A stretch of 43,108 bases of DNA from contig WAJV01000060.1 of the NCBI GenBank assembly GCA_015523725.1, positions 1 through 43,108 on the forward strand, written 5' to 3'. The notes under the pieces are model-generated. The model searched no databases, was not told where the DNA came from, and worked only from the letters and a program-made list of their open reading frames with translations. Positions 1 through 11,670 of the stretch are shown in pieces. The DNA is from Candidatus Geothermarchaeota archaeon. Its GTDB lineage: Archaea; Thermoproteota; Nitrososphaeria; Geothermarchaeales; JDFR-13. The first letter of the stretch is position 1. Each line of letters starts with the position of its first letter. Position numbers and translations under genes: made by a program.

Positions 1-2396
<2,396 letters not shown>

Positions 2397-2541
2397 CAAA
2401 TCGCCTCCAGAATCTCGGCACCATTAATAAATAAATTAAGTGATATTAAGAGTGGGAATATTAATAAATTTAAATATATTATTACCCTCTGGTGGAAAAT
2501 ATATAACGTTGTTAATAATTAGTATGTCATAAGTAGGGTTC

Positions 2542-2553
2542 AAAAATATTTAT
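2542..2553 (+). promoter_or_regulatory. TATA-like box for pyrG, probably leaderless transcript
   Basis: An A/T run (AAAAATATTTAT) is centred about 30 bases before the ATG at 2579, the distance at which archaeal transcription would begin at or within a few bases of that start codon. No Shine-Dalgarno sequence precedes the ATG. Both points suggest a leaderless mRNA and support the downstream start of pyrG. This is pattern-based and unproven. Confidence 0.4.
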
Positions 2554-2578
2554 GACCTGTTATGTAGATATGTTTATT

Positions 2579-4204
2579 ATGACTAGATACATATTCGTGA
2601 CTGGTGGCGTTGTATCGGGATTGGGTAAGGGGGTTATAACTGCTTCGATTGGTAAACTCCTCCAGAGTAGAGGCTATTCCGTCACTGCAATTAAGATCGA
2701 TCCTTATCTAAATTATGATGCTGGTACTCTTAGGCCGACGGAGCATGGCGAGGTATGGGTGACGGAGGATGGGGGTGAGATTGATCAAGATTTAGGTCAT
2801 TATGAGCGCTTCATGGATATTACTTTATCTAAAGACCATAATATAACTAGTGGTAAGATTTATGCTTCTGTTATAGAGAAGGAGAGGAGGGGGCGTTATT
2901 TAGGGAAGACTGTTCAGCCGATTCCACATGTAACTGATGAGATTAAGAACTGGATTTATAGGGTATCTAGGAAGAGTGGTGCTGATTTCACTCTTGTTGA
3001 GATCGGGGGGGTTGTTGGTGATTATGAGAATATTCTTTTCTTAGAGGCTGCTAGGCAGATGAGGATGGAGCATCCTGGGAAGGTTTTATTCGTTCATGTT
3101 GCATATGTACCGATTCTTAAATCGTTAGGTGAGATGAAGACTAAGCCTGTGCAGCATTCCGTGAAGGAGTTGAGGGCTATTGGAATACAGCCTGATTTCA
3201 TTGTGGCTAGGGGAGAGGGTGAGTTGGATGATGTGCGGCGGGCTAAGATATCACTATTTACTAATGTGGATGAGAGGGATATTTTTTCTGCACCCGATTT
3301 AGAGGTTGTGTATGAATTACCTTTAATATTTGATAAGATGGGGTTTGGAGACCGTATATTGGAGAAGTTTGGCTTGAAATCTGTGGCTAAAGATTTGAGT
3401 GAGTGGTCTAAGTTTGTTGATGTTCTTAAGAATTCTAATAAAATTGTTAGGGTTGGGATTGTTGGAAAGTACTTTAGGACAGGTATTTATAATTTACCCG
3501 ACGCCTATATCTCGGTTATTGAATCTGTTAAACATGCTGCTGCATTCCATGGTTATAAGCCTAGTTTCATGTATATTAATTCAATGGATATTGAGAAGGA
3601 TCCTTCGCTACTTAGGATGCTGGATTCTGTAGATTGTGTTATAATTCCTGGTGGGTTTGGTGCTAGGGGTGTTGAGGGAAAGATTATGGCTATTAGGTAT
3701 GCGCGTGAAAGGAGGATTCCTTTATTGGGGTTATGTTATGGTTTTCAGTTAATGGTTGTCGAGTTCGCTCGAAATGTCGTCGGCCTTGTTGATGCACATA
3801 CTACTGAGGTCGATAAAAATACTAAGAATCCAGTAATTACTATATTGCCTGAGCAGGAGAAGCTGCTTGTTGAGAGTAGGTATGGTGGTACGATGAGATT
3901 GGGTGCGCATAAAGTCATAATTAAGCGTGGAACACTTGCATACGAAATTTATCGTGCTGAAGCTATTTATGAACGTTTTAGGCATAGGTATGAGGTTAAT
4001 CCAGAGTATGTAGATTTGTTGGAGTCTCATGGCTTCATTTTTTCTGGTATGTCTGAGGATGGGATAAAGCAGATGGGTGAATTGAGGAGGGATTTACACC
4101 CCTTCTTCATTGGGAGTCAGTTTCATCCAGAATTTACCTCCAGACCTCTGAAACCTAATCCCTTATTCAGTGCATTAATTAAGTATTCCGTCTCGGGTAA
4201 ATAA
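2579..4204 (+). CDS. pyrG: CTP synthase
   Basis: CTP synthase aminates UTP to CTP using ATP and glutamine, the last step of pyrimidine nucleotide synthesis. The N-terminal synthetase domain begins MTRYIFVTGGVVSGLGKG (P-loop) and continues with KIDPYLNYDAG and HGEVWVTEDGGE...DLGHYERF. The C-terminal class I glutaminase domain shows GGFGARGVEGK, the nucleophile Cys in LGLCYGFQ (CLGMQ is common elsewhere), and the His-Glu pair in SQFHPEFTSRP. The product is 541 residues, normal for the family. Nine in-frame codons upstream (from 2552) are rejected because family proteins begin at this Met and the TATA-like box would place the transcript start close to it. It is divergent from the oxidoreductase operon and followed by serS after 67 bases. 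Confidence 0.97.
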   Translation: MTRYIFVTGGVVSGLGKGVITASIGKLLQSRGYSVTAIKIDPYLNYDAGTLRPTEHGEVWVTEDGGEIDQDLGHYERFMDITLSKDHNITSGKIYASVIEKERRGRYLGKTVQPIPHVTDEIKNWIYRVSRKSGADFTLVEIGGVVGDYENILFLEAARQMRMEHPGKVLFVHVAYVPILKSLGEMKTKPVQHSVKELRAIGIQPDFIVARGEGELDDVRRAKISLFTNVDERDIFSAPDLEVVYELPLIFDKMGFGDRILEKFGLKSVAKDLSEWSKFVDVLKNSNKIVRVGIVGKYFRTGIYNLPDAYISVIESVKHAAAFHGYKPSFMYINSMDIEKDPSLLRMLDSVDCVIIPGGFGARGVEGKIMAIRYARERRIPLLGLCYGFQLMVVEFARNVVGLVDAHTTEVDKNTKNPVITILPEQEKLLVESRYGGTMRLGAHKVIIKRGTLAYEIYRAEAIYERFRHRYEVNPEYVDLLESHGFIFSGMSEDGIKQMGELRRDLHPFFIGSQFHPEFTSRPLKPNPLFSALIKYSVSGK

Positions 4205-4271
4205 TTTTAATAAATGTGTTTTGATACTTCTAATAAATTAATTATAATCTAATTTATTTGGAGTGAATGTT

Positions 4272-5642
4272 ATGAGGATGTGGTCTATCTTATATTATCT
4301 ACGTAATGATGTTGAGGTATTATTGAGGAATATGGATGTGAGGGGGTTATCTAGGGAACCTATCTATAAGGCGGTGGAACTGGATAAAAAAATTAGAGAG
4401 TTGGGTATGGAACTTGATGAATTGAGGCATAGACGAAATATTATTAATAAGAATATTTCTAAGGCGGATCCGGAGGAGAGAGGAAAATTAATTAGTCAAG
4501 CTAGAGAATTATCAAAGATGATTGACGAGAAGGAGTCGATGTATAAAGATATGAAGAGTAGGTTGGACAAGATTCTCTTAAGTATACCAAATGTCCTTCA
4601 TCGTGATGTGCCAGTTGGTAAAGATGAGACTGAGAATAAGCCCATTAGATTTTGGGGTAGACCGAAGGTTATGCGGAAGCATCTAGATAGTTTCCTTAAA
4701 CAGATAAATGGATTCAATGTTGATTATGAGGTTATTGATTACGAGGTTGTTGGACATGCTGATTTTGGTGATAAGACGCATCTAACTGATACTGCTAGGG
4801 CTGCTAAGGTAGCTGGTTCAAGATTCTATTATATGTTGGGTGATCTTGTTTATCTACAGATGGCTTTAATCAATTATGCAACTGATTTCCTCACCTCGAG
4901 GGGATATATTCCAGTCTATCCTCCTCCCTTGATGAATAGGAGGGCTTATATGGGTGTTACTAGCCTCTCAGATTTTGAGGATGCTATATATAAGTTGGAA
5001 GGAGAGGATCTATATTTAATAGCTACTAGTGAGCATCCTATGGCTGCAATGTATATGAATGAAGTACTTGAGATTGGTGAGTTGCCGATTAAGTTGATGG
5101 GGTTTAGCCCATGTTTCCGTAAGGAGGCCGGTGCCCATGGCAAAGATACCAAAGGGATTTTTAGGGTTCATAATTTCGATAAGATTGAACAATTTATATT
5201 CTGTCATCCAGATGAGTCTTGGGATTATCATGAAGAGATAATTCAGAATGCAGAGATGCTTTTTAGGGGGCTAGAGATACCCTATAGAGTTGTTGACATA
5301 TGTACCGGTGACATCGGTGTTGTAGCGGCTAGGAAGTATGATTTAGAGGCGTGGATGCCCGCTCAAGGTAAATATAGAGAGATGGTGTCTGCCTCCAATT
5401 GTACCGATTGGCAGAGTTATAGACTCAATATTAGATTTGCTGAGAAGAGAGGGTATCCTTCATTAGGATATGTTCATACCTTGAATTCAACTGGATTGGC
5501 CATACAGAGGACGATAACGGCAATAATAGAGAATCATCAGGATGAGGAGGGGAGGGTTAGGATCCCATCTGTCTTGAGGAAATATTTGGATGTTTTTGAG
5601 GGTGCTCCTAAAGATTATTTAAGGCCAGTTAATCTCCCGTGA
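4272..5642 (+). CDS. serS: seryl-tRNA synthetase
   Basis: This enzyme charges tRNA-Ser with serine. It is of the common class II type, not the rare methanogen type. An N-terminal coiled coil of about 110 residues (tRNA-binding arm) is rich in Lys/Glu/Arg. The catalytic domain shows motif 2 around GFSPCFRKEAGAHGKDTKG, with RVHNFDKIEQF following, and motif 3 as NSTGLAIQRTITAIIENHQ near the C-terminus. Length is 456 residues, as expected. I start at the ATG at 4272 because GGAGTG lies 6 bases upstream; the GTG at 4263 falls inside that ribosome site, and the ATG at 4278 is also possible. It is followed by dcd on the same strand after a 73-base gap. Confidence 0.96.
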   Translation: MRMWSILYYLRNDVEVLLRNMDVRGLSREPIYKAVELDKKIRELGMELDELRHRRNIINKNISKADPEERGKLISQARELSKMIDEKESMYKDMKSRLDKILLSIPNVLHRDVPVGKDETENKPIRFWGRPKVMRKHLDSFLKQINGFNVDYEVIDYEVVGHADFGDKTHLTDTARAAKVAGSRFYYMLGDLVYLQMALINYATDFLTSRGYIPVYPPPLMNRRAYMGVTSLSDFEDAIYKLEGEDLYLIATSEHPMAAMYMNEVLEIGELPIKLMGFSPCFRKEAGAHGKDTKGIFRVHNFDKIEQFIFCHPDESWDYHEEIIQNAEMLFRGLEIPYRVVDICTGDIGVVAARKYDLEAWMPAQGKYREMVSASNCTDWQSYRLNIRFAEKRGYPSLGYVHTLNSTGLAIQRTITAIIENHQDEEGRVRIPSVLRKYLDVFEGAPKDYLRPVNLP

Positions 5643-5715
5643 ACTAATTATTTAATTAAGCCCCCTATACTTTATTCATTATCTTTATAGATGAATTGTG
5701 GTTCCGGGTGTCAAT

Positions 5716-6252
5716 ATGATTTTGAGTGATAGGGATATAAAGCGTTATATTGATAGCGGGGAATTATTGATAAATCCTTTGAACCGAGATACTATTCGTG
5801 AGAATGGAGTTGATCTACGTATTGGAGGTGCTATCGCTAGACTCAAGAGAATTAATAGGTCCTTCGATCCACGTCGGGATGATCCATCGGAGTTTATTGA
5901 GGTTGTTGAGGGAGATGAATTTACTGTTTATCCAAATGAACATGTATTGCTTCATACGATGGAGTATATAAAGTTGCCAAAGGACTTGATGGCATTCGTT
6001 AATCTGAGGAGTAGTTATGCTAGGATTGGTTTAATAATACCTCCTACTATAGTCGATGCTAATTTCGAGGGTGAGTTAACTATCGAGTTGATTGGCGGGA
6101 ACTTTCCAGTTGTATTGCATAAGGGTGACAGGTTTCTACACCTAATATTTGCGAAACTGTTGAGTATTCCTGAGAAGCCATATATGGGTAAATATCAAGG
6201 CCAGAAAGGTGTTCAGATACCTATATTTAAGGAGTCTCCTTCTTCTCCATAG
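5716..6252 (+). CDS. dcd: dCTP deaminase
   Basis: This enzyme deaminates dCTP to dUTP on the route to dTTP, and related archaeal enzymes may also act on dUTP. The protein (178 residues) shows the trimeric dUTPase-fold signature [11 protein letters not shown], the catalytic Glu in [11 protein letters not shown], and the following [11 protein letters not shown] segment. The GVDLRIGG motif lies near residue 33. The start at ATG 5716 ([12 protein letters not shown]) is set by GGGTGT a few bases upstream and by family N-termini; the upstream GTG at 5698 adds six residues not seen in the family. The last 26 bases overlap the 3' end of the convergent small membrane gene on the minus strand. Confidence 0.95.
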   Translation: MILSDRDIKRYIDSGELLINPLNRDTIRENGVDLRIGGAIARLKRINRSFDPRRDDPSEFIEVVEGDEFTVYPNEHVLLHTMEYIKLPKDLMAFVNLRSSYARIGLIIPPTIVDANFEGELTIELIGGNFPVVLHKGDRFLHLIFAKLLSIPEKPYMGKYQGQKGVQIPIFKESPSSP

Positions 6253-6457
6253 TCAGAGATAATAATAATGTTCTTATAATTGATACGGCTCCCCCCAGAA
6301 TTAATATGCCTACTGCTAGGCTTGCTACACCAGCTACGACGGCATATTTACCCGGCATCATTAGATCTATTCCCCATAATATAAAGTAAAATGCGAGGAT
6401 TATCAGGGCAGCTGATATAACTTCGGCTATTATGTGCTCTATCTTTGCCATAAACAT
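6227..6457 (-). CDS. small membrane protein, two transmembrane segments
   Basis: A 76-residue protein with two hydrophobic segments (about residues 12-33 and 38-65) separated by a short Pro-Gly-Lys turn, and a charged tail ending MEKKETP. I do not recognise a family. It is the last gene of the MoxR/DUF58 operon, 26 bases after the preceding small membrane gene, and overlaps dcd tail-to-tail by 26 bases. The start could be the ATG at 6457 or the one at 6451; no clear ribosome site is seen. Membrane location is inferred from hydrophobicity. It may be an accessory subunit of the operon's membrane complex, but nothing in the sequence proves this. Confidence 0.6.
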   Translation of the reverse strand: MFMAKIEHIIAEVISAALIILAFYFILWGIDLMMPGKYAVVAGVASLAVGILILGGAVSIIRTLLLSLTMEKKETP

Positions 6458-6483
6458 ATTAATTGTAGTGCAAAGTAATTAAA

Positions 6484-6669
6484 TTACTTATTGCGGCCTC
6501 TCGATATCATTGAGTTTATTTTTGATATAGAATATATGAAAATGAATGCTGCAATTATATTCTCAATTATTCTTGAGACTACTATTTGAGGTGGATAAAG
6601 AATGGCATGTATGAATATAAGGAGGGATATTATTAGGGTTGCTAATGGTATTAACATCATTTTATTCAT
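6484..6669 (-). CDS. very small membrane protein, two transmembrane segments
   Basis: A 61-residue product with two hydrophobic stretches (about residues 4-25 and 35-50), an ILYPPQ turn between them, and a basic C-terminus (SRGRNK). It begins 10 bases after the stop of the larger membrane gene upstream and is in line with the seven-gene operon. No family is recognised. Its open frame, its location and its likeness in layout to the next small gene support it as real, but so short a frame could also be spurious. Confidence 0.5.
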   Translation of the reverse strand: MNKMMLIPLATLIISLLIFIHAILYPPQIVVSRIIENIIAAFIFIYSISKINSMISRGRNK

Positions 6670-6679
6670 TTTTCAACCT

Positions 6680-7774
6680 CTAGAATAATAGGTACATAAT
6701 AAATCTTATGAATGCTTCTATCCTCTCTTTCAATGAATCTATTAAGCCTAGTATATTGATTTTCGATAGTATTAAATCTATATTCGTTGGTGAAACCTCC
6801 CATCTAAACCTAATTAAATTTTCTAAGGTGTCTGCCAATACTTTCCATGTTAAGTTCGGGGTGCGAAACAGTAATATTATAATTGGAACTAGAATTAGGG
6901 TGAGCGCTGTGCCTCCTATAAACACGTATTTATAAATGTTTTTAATATAGCCCTCTTCTTTGAGCAACAATTTTTTATAATCATTTTTCAATATATCCAT
7001 GGCTTGGCCTTTACTCCCTGTCAGATATATTATGGTCGGCTCTACCAGATTATAAAGAAAATATGTGATAATTCCTAATGCTATTAAGTTTATTATAATT
7101 CTACCGACATGTGATGATACATATATATTAATTAATTCACCTAGTTCGGGGGTTCCGTGGGTGGCGATCGTTGTAAAGGTATTTACCAAATATTGTGTAA
7201 AATATATTATAATCATTGCGGAAGCTGATAAAATGGATATATAAATCACTATATCTAGTAGTGTAAAGGAAGGTTTCCAATTGACTCTTCTTGATATTCT
7301 CCTATATGTTAAAAGTGGCCTAAAATATTCTATGATGAGTAATGCTAATGTTGTCAGTGCTATGTCTCTAGATAAATTGTTGATTCCATTGATTAATAGA
7401 TTATTTTGTATTATTTCAGTTGAGTATATGCTCCATAATGTTACTATATAAAAAGTGTATACAATTATTACCCCTATGAGCATGTATTTTATTTGGTTTC
7501 GGTATAAAGTGTATATTGATAAAGCCGCTGATATTAGGAGTATGACTAGATTAATTATATTCCATTCACTAAATAAGTAATTTATGTATGGGTTGACATA
7601 GGCTGGGAGAGGTGTTTCTAAATTGATATTCTTCACCGCATTTATTATATGAGTAACAAATAGATTATTTTCCTGTATCCTATAGTAGATAACTCCAAAG
7701 GTGATTAAAAGAATTACTCTATATCTTGATCTAACTAAGGTCTCTAATAATTTTTCTTCGTCGAGTCTAATCAT
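6680..7774 (-). CDS. polytopic membrane protein of the MoxR/DUF58 operon
   Basis: A 364-residue protein with six or seven hydrophobic segments spread over its length (near 18-35, 66-88, 92-115, 133-147, 170-192, 218-245 and 278-302) and a soluble C-terminal tail. I do not recognise the family. Its start overlaps the DUF58 stop as ATGA (4 bases), a sign of translational coupling. In such operons a membrane protein often accompanies MoxR and DUF58, so it may be the membrane partner on which the AAA+ ATPase acts. This is inference from context only. Confidence 0.75.
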   Translation of the reverse strand: MIRLDEEKLLETLVRSRYRVILLITFGVIYYRIQENNLFVTHIINAVKNINLETPLPAYVNPYINYLFSEWNIINLVILLISAALSIYTLYRNQIKYMLIGVIIVYTFYIVTLWSIYSTEIIQNNLLINGINNLSRDIALTTLALLIIEYFRPLLTYRRISRRVNWKPSFTLLDIVIYISILSASAMIIIYFTQYLVNTFTTIATHGTPELGELINIYVSSHVGRIIINLIALGIITYFLYNLVEPTIIYLTGSKGQAMDILKNDYKKLLLKEEGYIKNIYKYVFIGGTALTLILVPIIILLFRTPNLTWKVLADTLENLIRFRWEVSPTNIDLILSKINILGLIDSLKERIEAFIRFIMYLLF

Positions 7775-9141
7775 ATTACAATCATCCTCCTATACTGCTC
7801 TATTTTAACCAGTGTGTAGGGAATTAAGTCGTTTGGACCCACATCTATAACAGGGACACCCAACTTAATCAGTTCATCAATGTATTTTTTCCTTTCCTGT
7901 ATGGATATATATCCAATTACTTTATAGATGGCTGCATCAATCCCCCTCAATAATTTTGTTTCGAATAGAGTTGTTAATGGGGATATGATTATAACCTCGT
8001 GTCTTAAGCTTCTTAATATTCTGGCGATATTTCTAACATTGGATGTCACATATTCACTCTCCAAATCACTGATTATAATGAATAGGGTTTTATCCCTGAG
8101 ACCTAGTTTCTCTAACGCCTTACTTATATAGGTATCATTCCACTTTATAGATTCTTCAAAAGGATACACTGGTATGCTAGAAAGTTTTAATAATACTGAC
8201 TTGATTAATGTCTCGGAGGCAGTAGTTATCGGGATCACGTCAGCATGTCTCGGTGTCAATATGATTAATCCAACATTATCTTTTTTTGAATATGCATAAT
8301 TAAAGATTAATGTGATGGTTCTAGCGGCATAATCTATTTTCCTAGTGCCTAGTTCTCCTAAAAACATGTTTCTCGATAATTCCAGGATTATTACAATGTT
8401 GCTTTTCCTCTCCAGTTCATATTCTCTTATCATTAGTTTGTTTAGCTTGGCGGTTGCTTTCCAATCAATTCTCCTAGTCTCGTCTCCAGGGACATATTCT
8501 CTAATATCTCTAAACTCGGTGCTTAATCCACTGTGAGGCGTCTTTTTCGCTCCAAGCTCAAGTTTAAATCCTTTGGCTAATATCTCTGTAATATCTATAT
8601 GCGGGATAGTAGGCATAACTCTTATTCTATCTGTATTTATTTCGGTATAGTGGATTGATGTATGGAATAGTCCTAGGGGGTCCCATACTTTGATGATTAC
8701 CCCCATAAAGATGTGCTCCCCTATTCCTCTGGCTTGTAATGTATATTTTATCTCTATCTCTGATTTTGGATATATTTGAACTACTCCAAGGTTATGACCT
8801 GTTTTTCTCTTCATAGTCTCTGGATAAATATCTTCAATAACTACATTGTAGATTCCGAGGGGTGTTTTGTTAGTTATATAAAGTTTGACGGGCACTTCAT
8901 CTAATTCATAGACATATTTTGGTATTATTCTTTTGATGTCTAGTTTCTCTGCTACAAATATTTTTCCCCTACTTATAATCCATGAGCTTATTAGAATGGC
9001 AAGTAGAATGAATGATATGGATGCAGTGTCTATGCCAGCTATTGACCATGGCTGGAAAATATTTATTATTAGTATTAGAGCTGATACGAATATTATTGCT
9101 TTGGCTTTTATTGTTAGGCCGAATTCTATCGTCTTTCTCAT
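7771..9141 (-). CDS. DUF58 (von Willebrand A-like) protein
   Basis: A 456-residue protein with two N-terminal transmembrane segments (residues about 12-52), a beta-rich stretch, and the DUF58 signature FRDIREYVPGDETRRIDWKA around residues 205-230. A VWA-like domain follows. Its metal-site motif reads ELSRN instead of the usual DxSxS, so the first Asp is Glu and the second Ser is Asn. DUF58 proteins are found next to MoxR ATPases and are thought to be their partners, but the biochemical role is not settled. The gene overlaps moxR by ATGA upstream and the membrane gene by ATGA downstream, indicating a tightly coupled operon. Confidence 0.9.
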   Translation of the reverse strand: MRKTIEFGLTIKAKAIIFVSALILIINIFQPWSIAGIDTASISFILLAILISSWIISRGKIFVAEKLDIKRIIPKYVYELDEVPVKLYITNKTPLGIYNVVIEDIYPETMKRKTGHNLGVVQIYPKSEIEIKYTLQARGIGEHIFMGVIIKVWDPLGLFHTSIHYTEINTDRIRVMPTIPHIDITEILAKGFKLELGAKKTPHSGLSTEFRDIREYVPGDETRRIDWKATAKLNKLMIREYELERKSNIVIILELSRNMFLGELGTRKIDYAARTITLIFNYAYSKKDNVGLIILTPRHADVIPITTASETLIKSVLLKLSSIPVYPFEESIKWNDTYISKALEKLGLRDKTLFIIISDLESEYVTSNVRNIARILRSLRHEVIIISPLTTLFETKLLRGIDAAIYKVIGYISIQERKKYIDELIKLGVPVIDVGPNDLIPYTLVKIEQYRRMIVI

Positions 9142-10085
9142 ATTGGTACACTCACTCTATGTATCGCGTCATCAATTATGTCTGTTGGTGTAATGCCCTT
9201 GAATAATGCTTCTGGTGACAATATTATGCGATGATTGAGTACGGGCTTCAAAACTCTTTTAATGTCTTCTGGAGTAACATAGTCTCTTCTATTCATTAAT
9301 GCGTATGCTTTGGATGCCTTTGCAACTGCTATGCCTCCCCTAGGACTTATGCCCCACTTAACATTATTATTTTCTTCTATCTCCTTGATTATAGATGCTA
9401 TATAATCGAGTAATTCTTTGGATAAAATGACTTTATCTATGGCTTTCTGTATATCTCTTATGTCTTCTTTTGACACTACTTTATCAGCATGGTAGACATT
9501 ATATCCCCCGTACATATCCATTATGGTAATGTAATCATCTTTTGATGGATACCCTATGATTGATTTTATTAGGAATCTATCTAATTGTGCTGATGGTAGT
9601 GGATATGTCCCCTCTACCTCCACCGGATTCTCGGTAGCTATTACTAAGAATGGGTCTGGCAATTCATATGTCTCCCCCTCGATCGTGACTTGTCTCTCCT
9701 GCATTGCCTCTAGTAGTGCCGATTGTGTCTTTGGACTAGCTCTATTTATCTCATCCGCAAGTATTAGATTGGCGAATATAGGCCCTTTTTTTGTCACGAA
9801 TTCTCCCTTAATTTGATTAAATATCTTGACACCTATTATATCGGATGGCAATAGGTCGGGTGTGAATTGTATTCTCTTGAAATCAAGGTCTAGGATTGAT
9901 GCAACCGTTTTCGCCATAGTTGTCTTCGCTATACCAGGGGGCCCCTCAAGAAGTATATGTCCCTGGCATAAGAGTGTGATAAAGATCTCTTCAAGTATTT
10001 CATCCATACCTACTATAACTTTCTTTACTTCATTCTTTAGCTTCATCCAAATTTCATAAACTTTTGATAATTCATCTGTAGACAT
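9138..10085 (-). CDS. MoxR-family AAA+ ATPase
   Basis: MoxR ATPases act as chaperone-like machines, often with VWA-domain partners. Seen are Walker A GPPGIAKTTMAKTV, Walker B ILADEINRASPKTQSALLEAMQE, the sensor region ATENPVEVEGTYPLPSAQLDRF and the sensor 2 motif SPRGG near the C-terminus. The 315-residue length is typical. I start at the ATG at 10085 (MSTDELSKVYE) because GGAGTGG lies just upstream; starts further back would run 60 bases into the preceding gene and add residues foreign to the family. It overlaps the DUF4350 gene by 14 bases and DUF58 by 4 bases, in the middle of the seven-gene operon. Confidence 0.94.
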   Translation of the reverse strand: MSTDELSKVYEIWMKLKNEVKKVIVGMDEILEEIFITLLCQGHILLEGPPGIAKTTMAKTVASILDLDFKRIQFTPDLLPSDIIGVKIFNQIKGEFVTKKGPIFANLILADEINRASPKTQSALLEAMQERQVTIEGETYELPDPFLVIATENPVEVEGTYPLPSAQLDRFLIKSIIGYPSKDDYITIMDMYGGYNVYHADKVVSKEDIRDIQKAIDKVILSKELLDYIASIIKEIEENNNVKWGISPRGGIAVAKASKAYALMNRRDYVTPEDIKRVLKPVLNHRIILSPEALFKGITPTDIIDDAIHRVSVPI

Positions 10086-11670
10086 CTTCCACTCCACTCT
10101 CCACATCCGTAGATATAAATCCATAACCCAGTTTCCTAAATATTTCATCCGATTCTTTTATTAGTCTTTTAATCTCCCTACCCCAAGATAATATTATTGG
10201 GAATCTCTTTACTCCACTTATCTTTAATCTTATTCTCTCCATTCTCTCACATAATTTCTTTAATTTCTCTAAGTCAATGTCATATTTTTTTAGGAGTATA
10301 TTATCTACTTCTTTGCCAGCAGCAATTTCACTAATCGATTTATGGAGAATATTATTTAATATAAAATTCAATAATGAATATAGGCCATTGAATAATTCCC
10401 TGTATCTGCTTTTTATGAATCTCCCTCTCTCTATTTCCATGGCTACTTCACTTTTATAGACAAACCATCTCTCCATTACCTCTTCAGGATCAATTTCACC
10501 GATATCCTTGACCTTGATTTTTTTCTTTAGATACGCATATGTAGAGGGAATGGTTATTAAGAATATTATAAACAATCCAGCCGGGGTTAGTGTAGTTAAG
10601 TAATTGTTGTAATTATTTATGAATGCATTTGATGTATTTATTACTAGGTCGAGGATTAGTCTCCCCAGTCTAGGTATAGGCTGCTTAACTATAAAAGGTA
10701 TATAATGTGTATTGTCGATAAGTACTCTACCTCTTTCTCCATGGGAGAGCCATGTAATCATACTTACATGGAATTTAAAGATAGATGAGTCTATATTATT
10801 TTTGGAGATGAGTTGATTTGTGAATATGCTTGTGTCTGCAATTACATAAGCCCTAAATAATTTATGTTGATATCTAGCCGAGTACACATATATAGATTTC
10901 TTGTTTATGTAGGTGTCGAGACCAGTTTCTAGATACTGAATAAGATTTTCATGATCGATGGTGAGTATATATCCCATTGGAGTTAATATGCCTAGTTTGC
11001 CAATATACGATGATATGCTAGGATTGAAGAAGATGATGTCTCGCCTCTCTTGTGGTTTTGTAAATAAATTTATGGTTTCATAATAGAATTTCTTTGTCTC
11101 ACTTGTTGGTGTATTGTTTCCAATAACGTTGAATTCTAGTGATGAATTATACAATGGGATTAGGGCCCCCTGTGCATACCTCGAGGCTAGCAATGTTACC
11201 GGATTTATCGCGTCTACAAAAACTTTCTTTAGAGAATAGTAATATTGTTTTGCATAATTTGGATTTATTTGTGCATCGAATAATTCATTTAGTAAATTGT
11301 TCACTGTTCCGAATTCATCAGCTATTAAGATGGATCCCCCTCTGTTGAGGAATTCTTTAATATGTAATAGTTCATCGTCGGTTAGTGGCTTATCTGGACC
11401 CAATAGTATATATACATCTCCGAGTGAGTAGTCGTCTAGTTGGGTAGGATTCCCCAAACTCACTTTATATCCTATAAATTTAAGTAATTCAACATAATTG
11501 CTTGAGCCTAGTGGGTCTCCATTATCTGGACTAGGTTTTCCAGCATAAGTTTTTACAGATATTGTTTTTGGTGGTGCATATATCATTCCTAGAAAGAGTA
11601 GTATTAGTATTAGGAACAAAATGTTTCTTTTATTTATCAATATTCTCTTCCCCCAGTTTCTCGATAACAC
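10072..11670 (-). CDS. DUF4350-like membrane-anchored protein
   Basis: A 532-residue protein with an N-terminal transmembrane helix (about residues 17-32), an extracytoplasmic domain with the DUF4350-type start GSSNYVELLKFIGYKV and LNRGGSILIADEFGTVN (a GATase-like fold in known members), a second transmembrane helix near residues 370-390, and a cytoplasmic helical tail. Family members accompany MoxR/DUF58 genes in many prokaryotes; function is unknown. The ORF overlaps the gene before it by 41 bases. A TTG at 11640 (MINKRNILFL), preceded by a GGGGGAAGAG stretch, would cut the overlap to 11 bases and may be the true start. It ends 14 bases inside moxR. Confidence 0.8.
   Translation of the reverse strand: MLSRNWGKRILINKRNILFLILILLFLGMIYAPPKTISVKTYAGKPSPDNGDPLGSSNYVELLKFIGYKVSLGNPTQLDDYSLGDVYILLGPDKPLTDDELLHIKEFLNRGGSILIADEFGTVNNLLNELFDAQINPNYAKQYYYSLKKVFVDAINPVTLLASRYAQGALIPLYNSSLEFNVIGNNTPTSETKKFYYETINLFTKPQERRDIIFFNPSISSYIGKLGILTPMGYILTIDHENLIQYLETGLDTYINKKSIYVYSARYQHKLFRAYVIADTSIFTNQLISKNNIDSSIFKFHVSMITWLSHGERGRVLIDNTHYIPFIVKQPIPRLGRLILDLVINTSNAFINNYNNYLTTLTPAGLFIIFLITIPSTYAYLKKKIKVKDIGEIDPEEVMERWFVYKSEVAMEIERGRFIKSRYRELFNGLYSLLNFILNNILHKSISEIAAGKEVDNILLKKYDIDLEKLKKLCERMERIRLKISGVKRFPIILSWGREIKRLIKESDEIFRKLGYGFISTDVESGVEDVYR

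Noticed and set aside
10086-10148. 21-codon N-terminal extension of MoxR
   Set aside because: It lies inside the DUF4350 gene and the inner ATG at 10085 has the ribosome site GGAGTGG.
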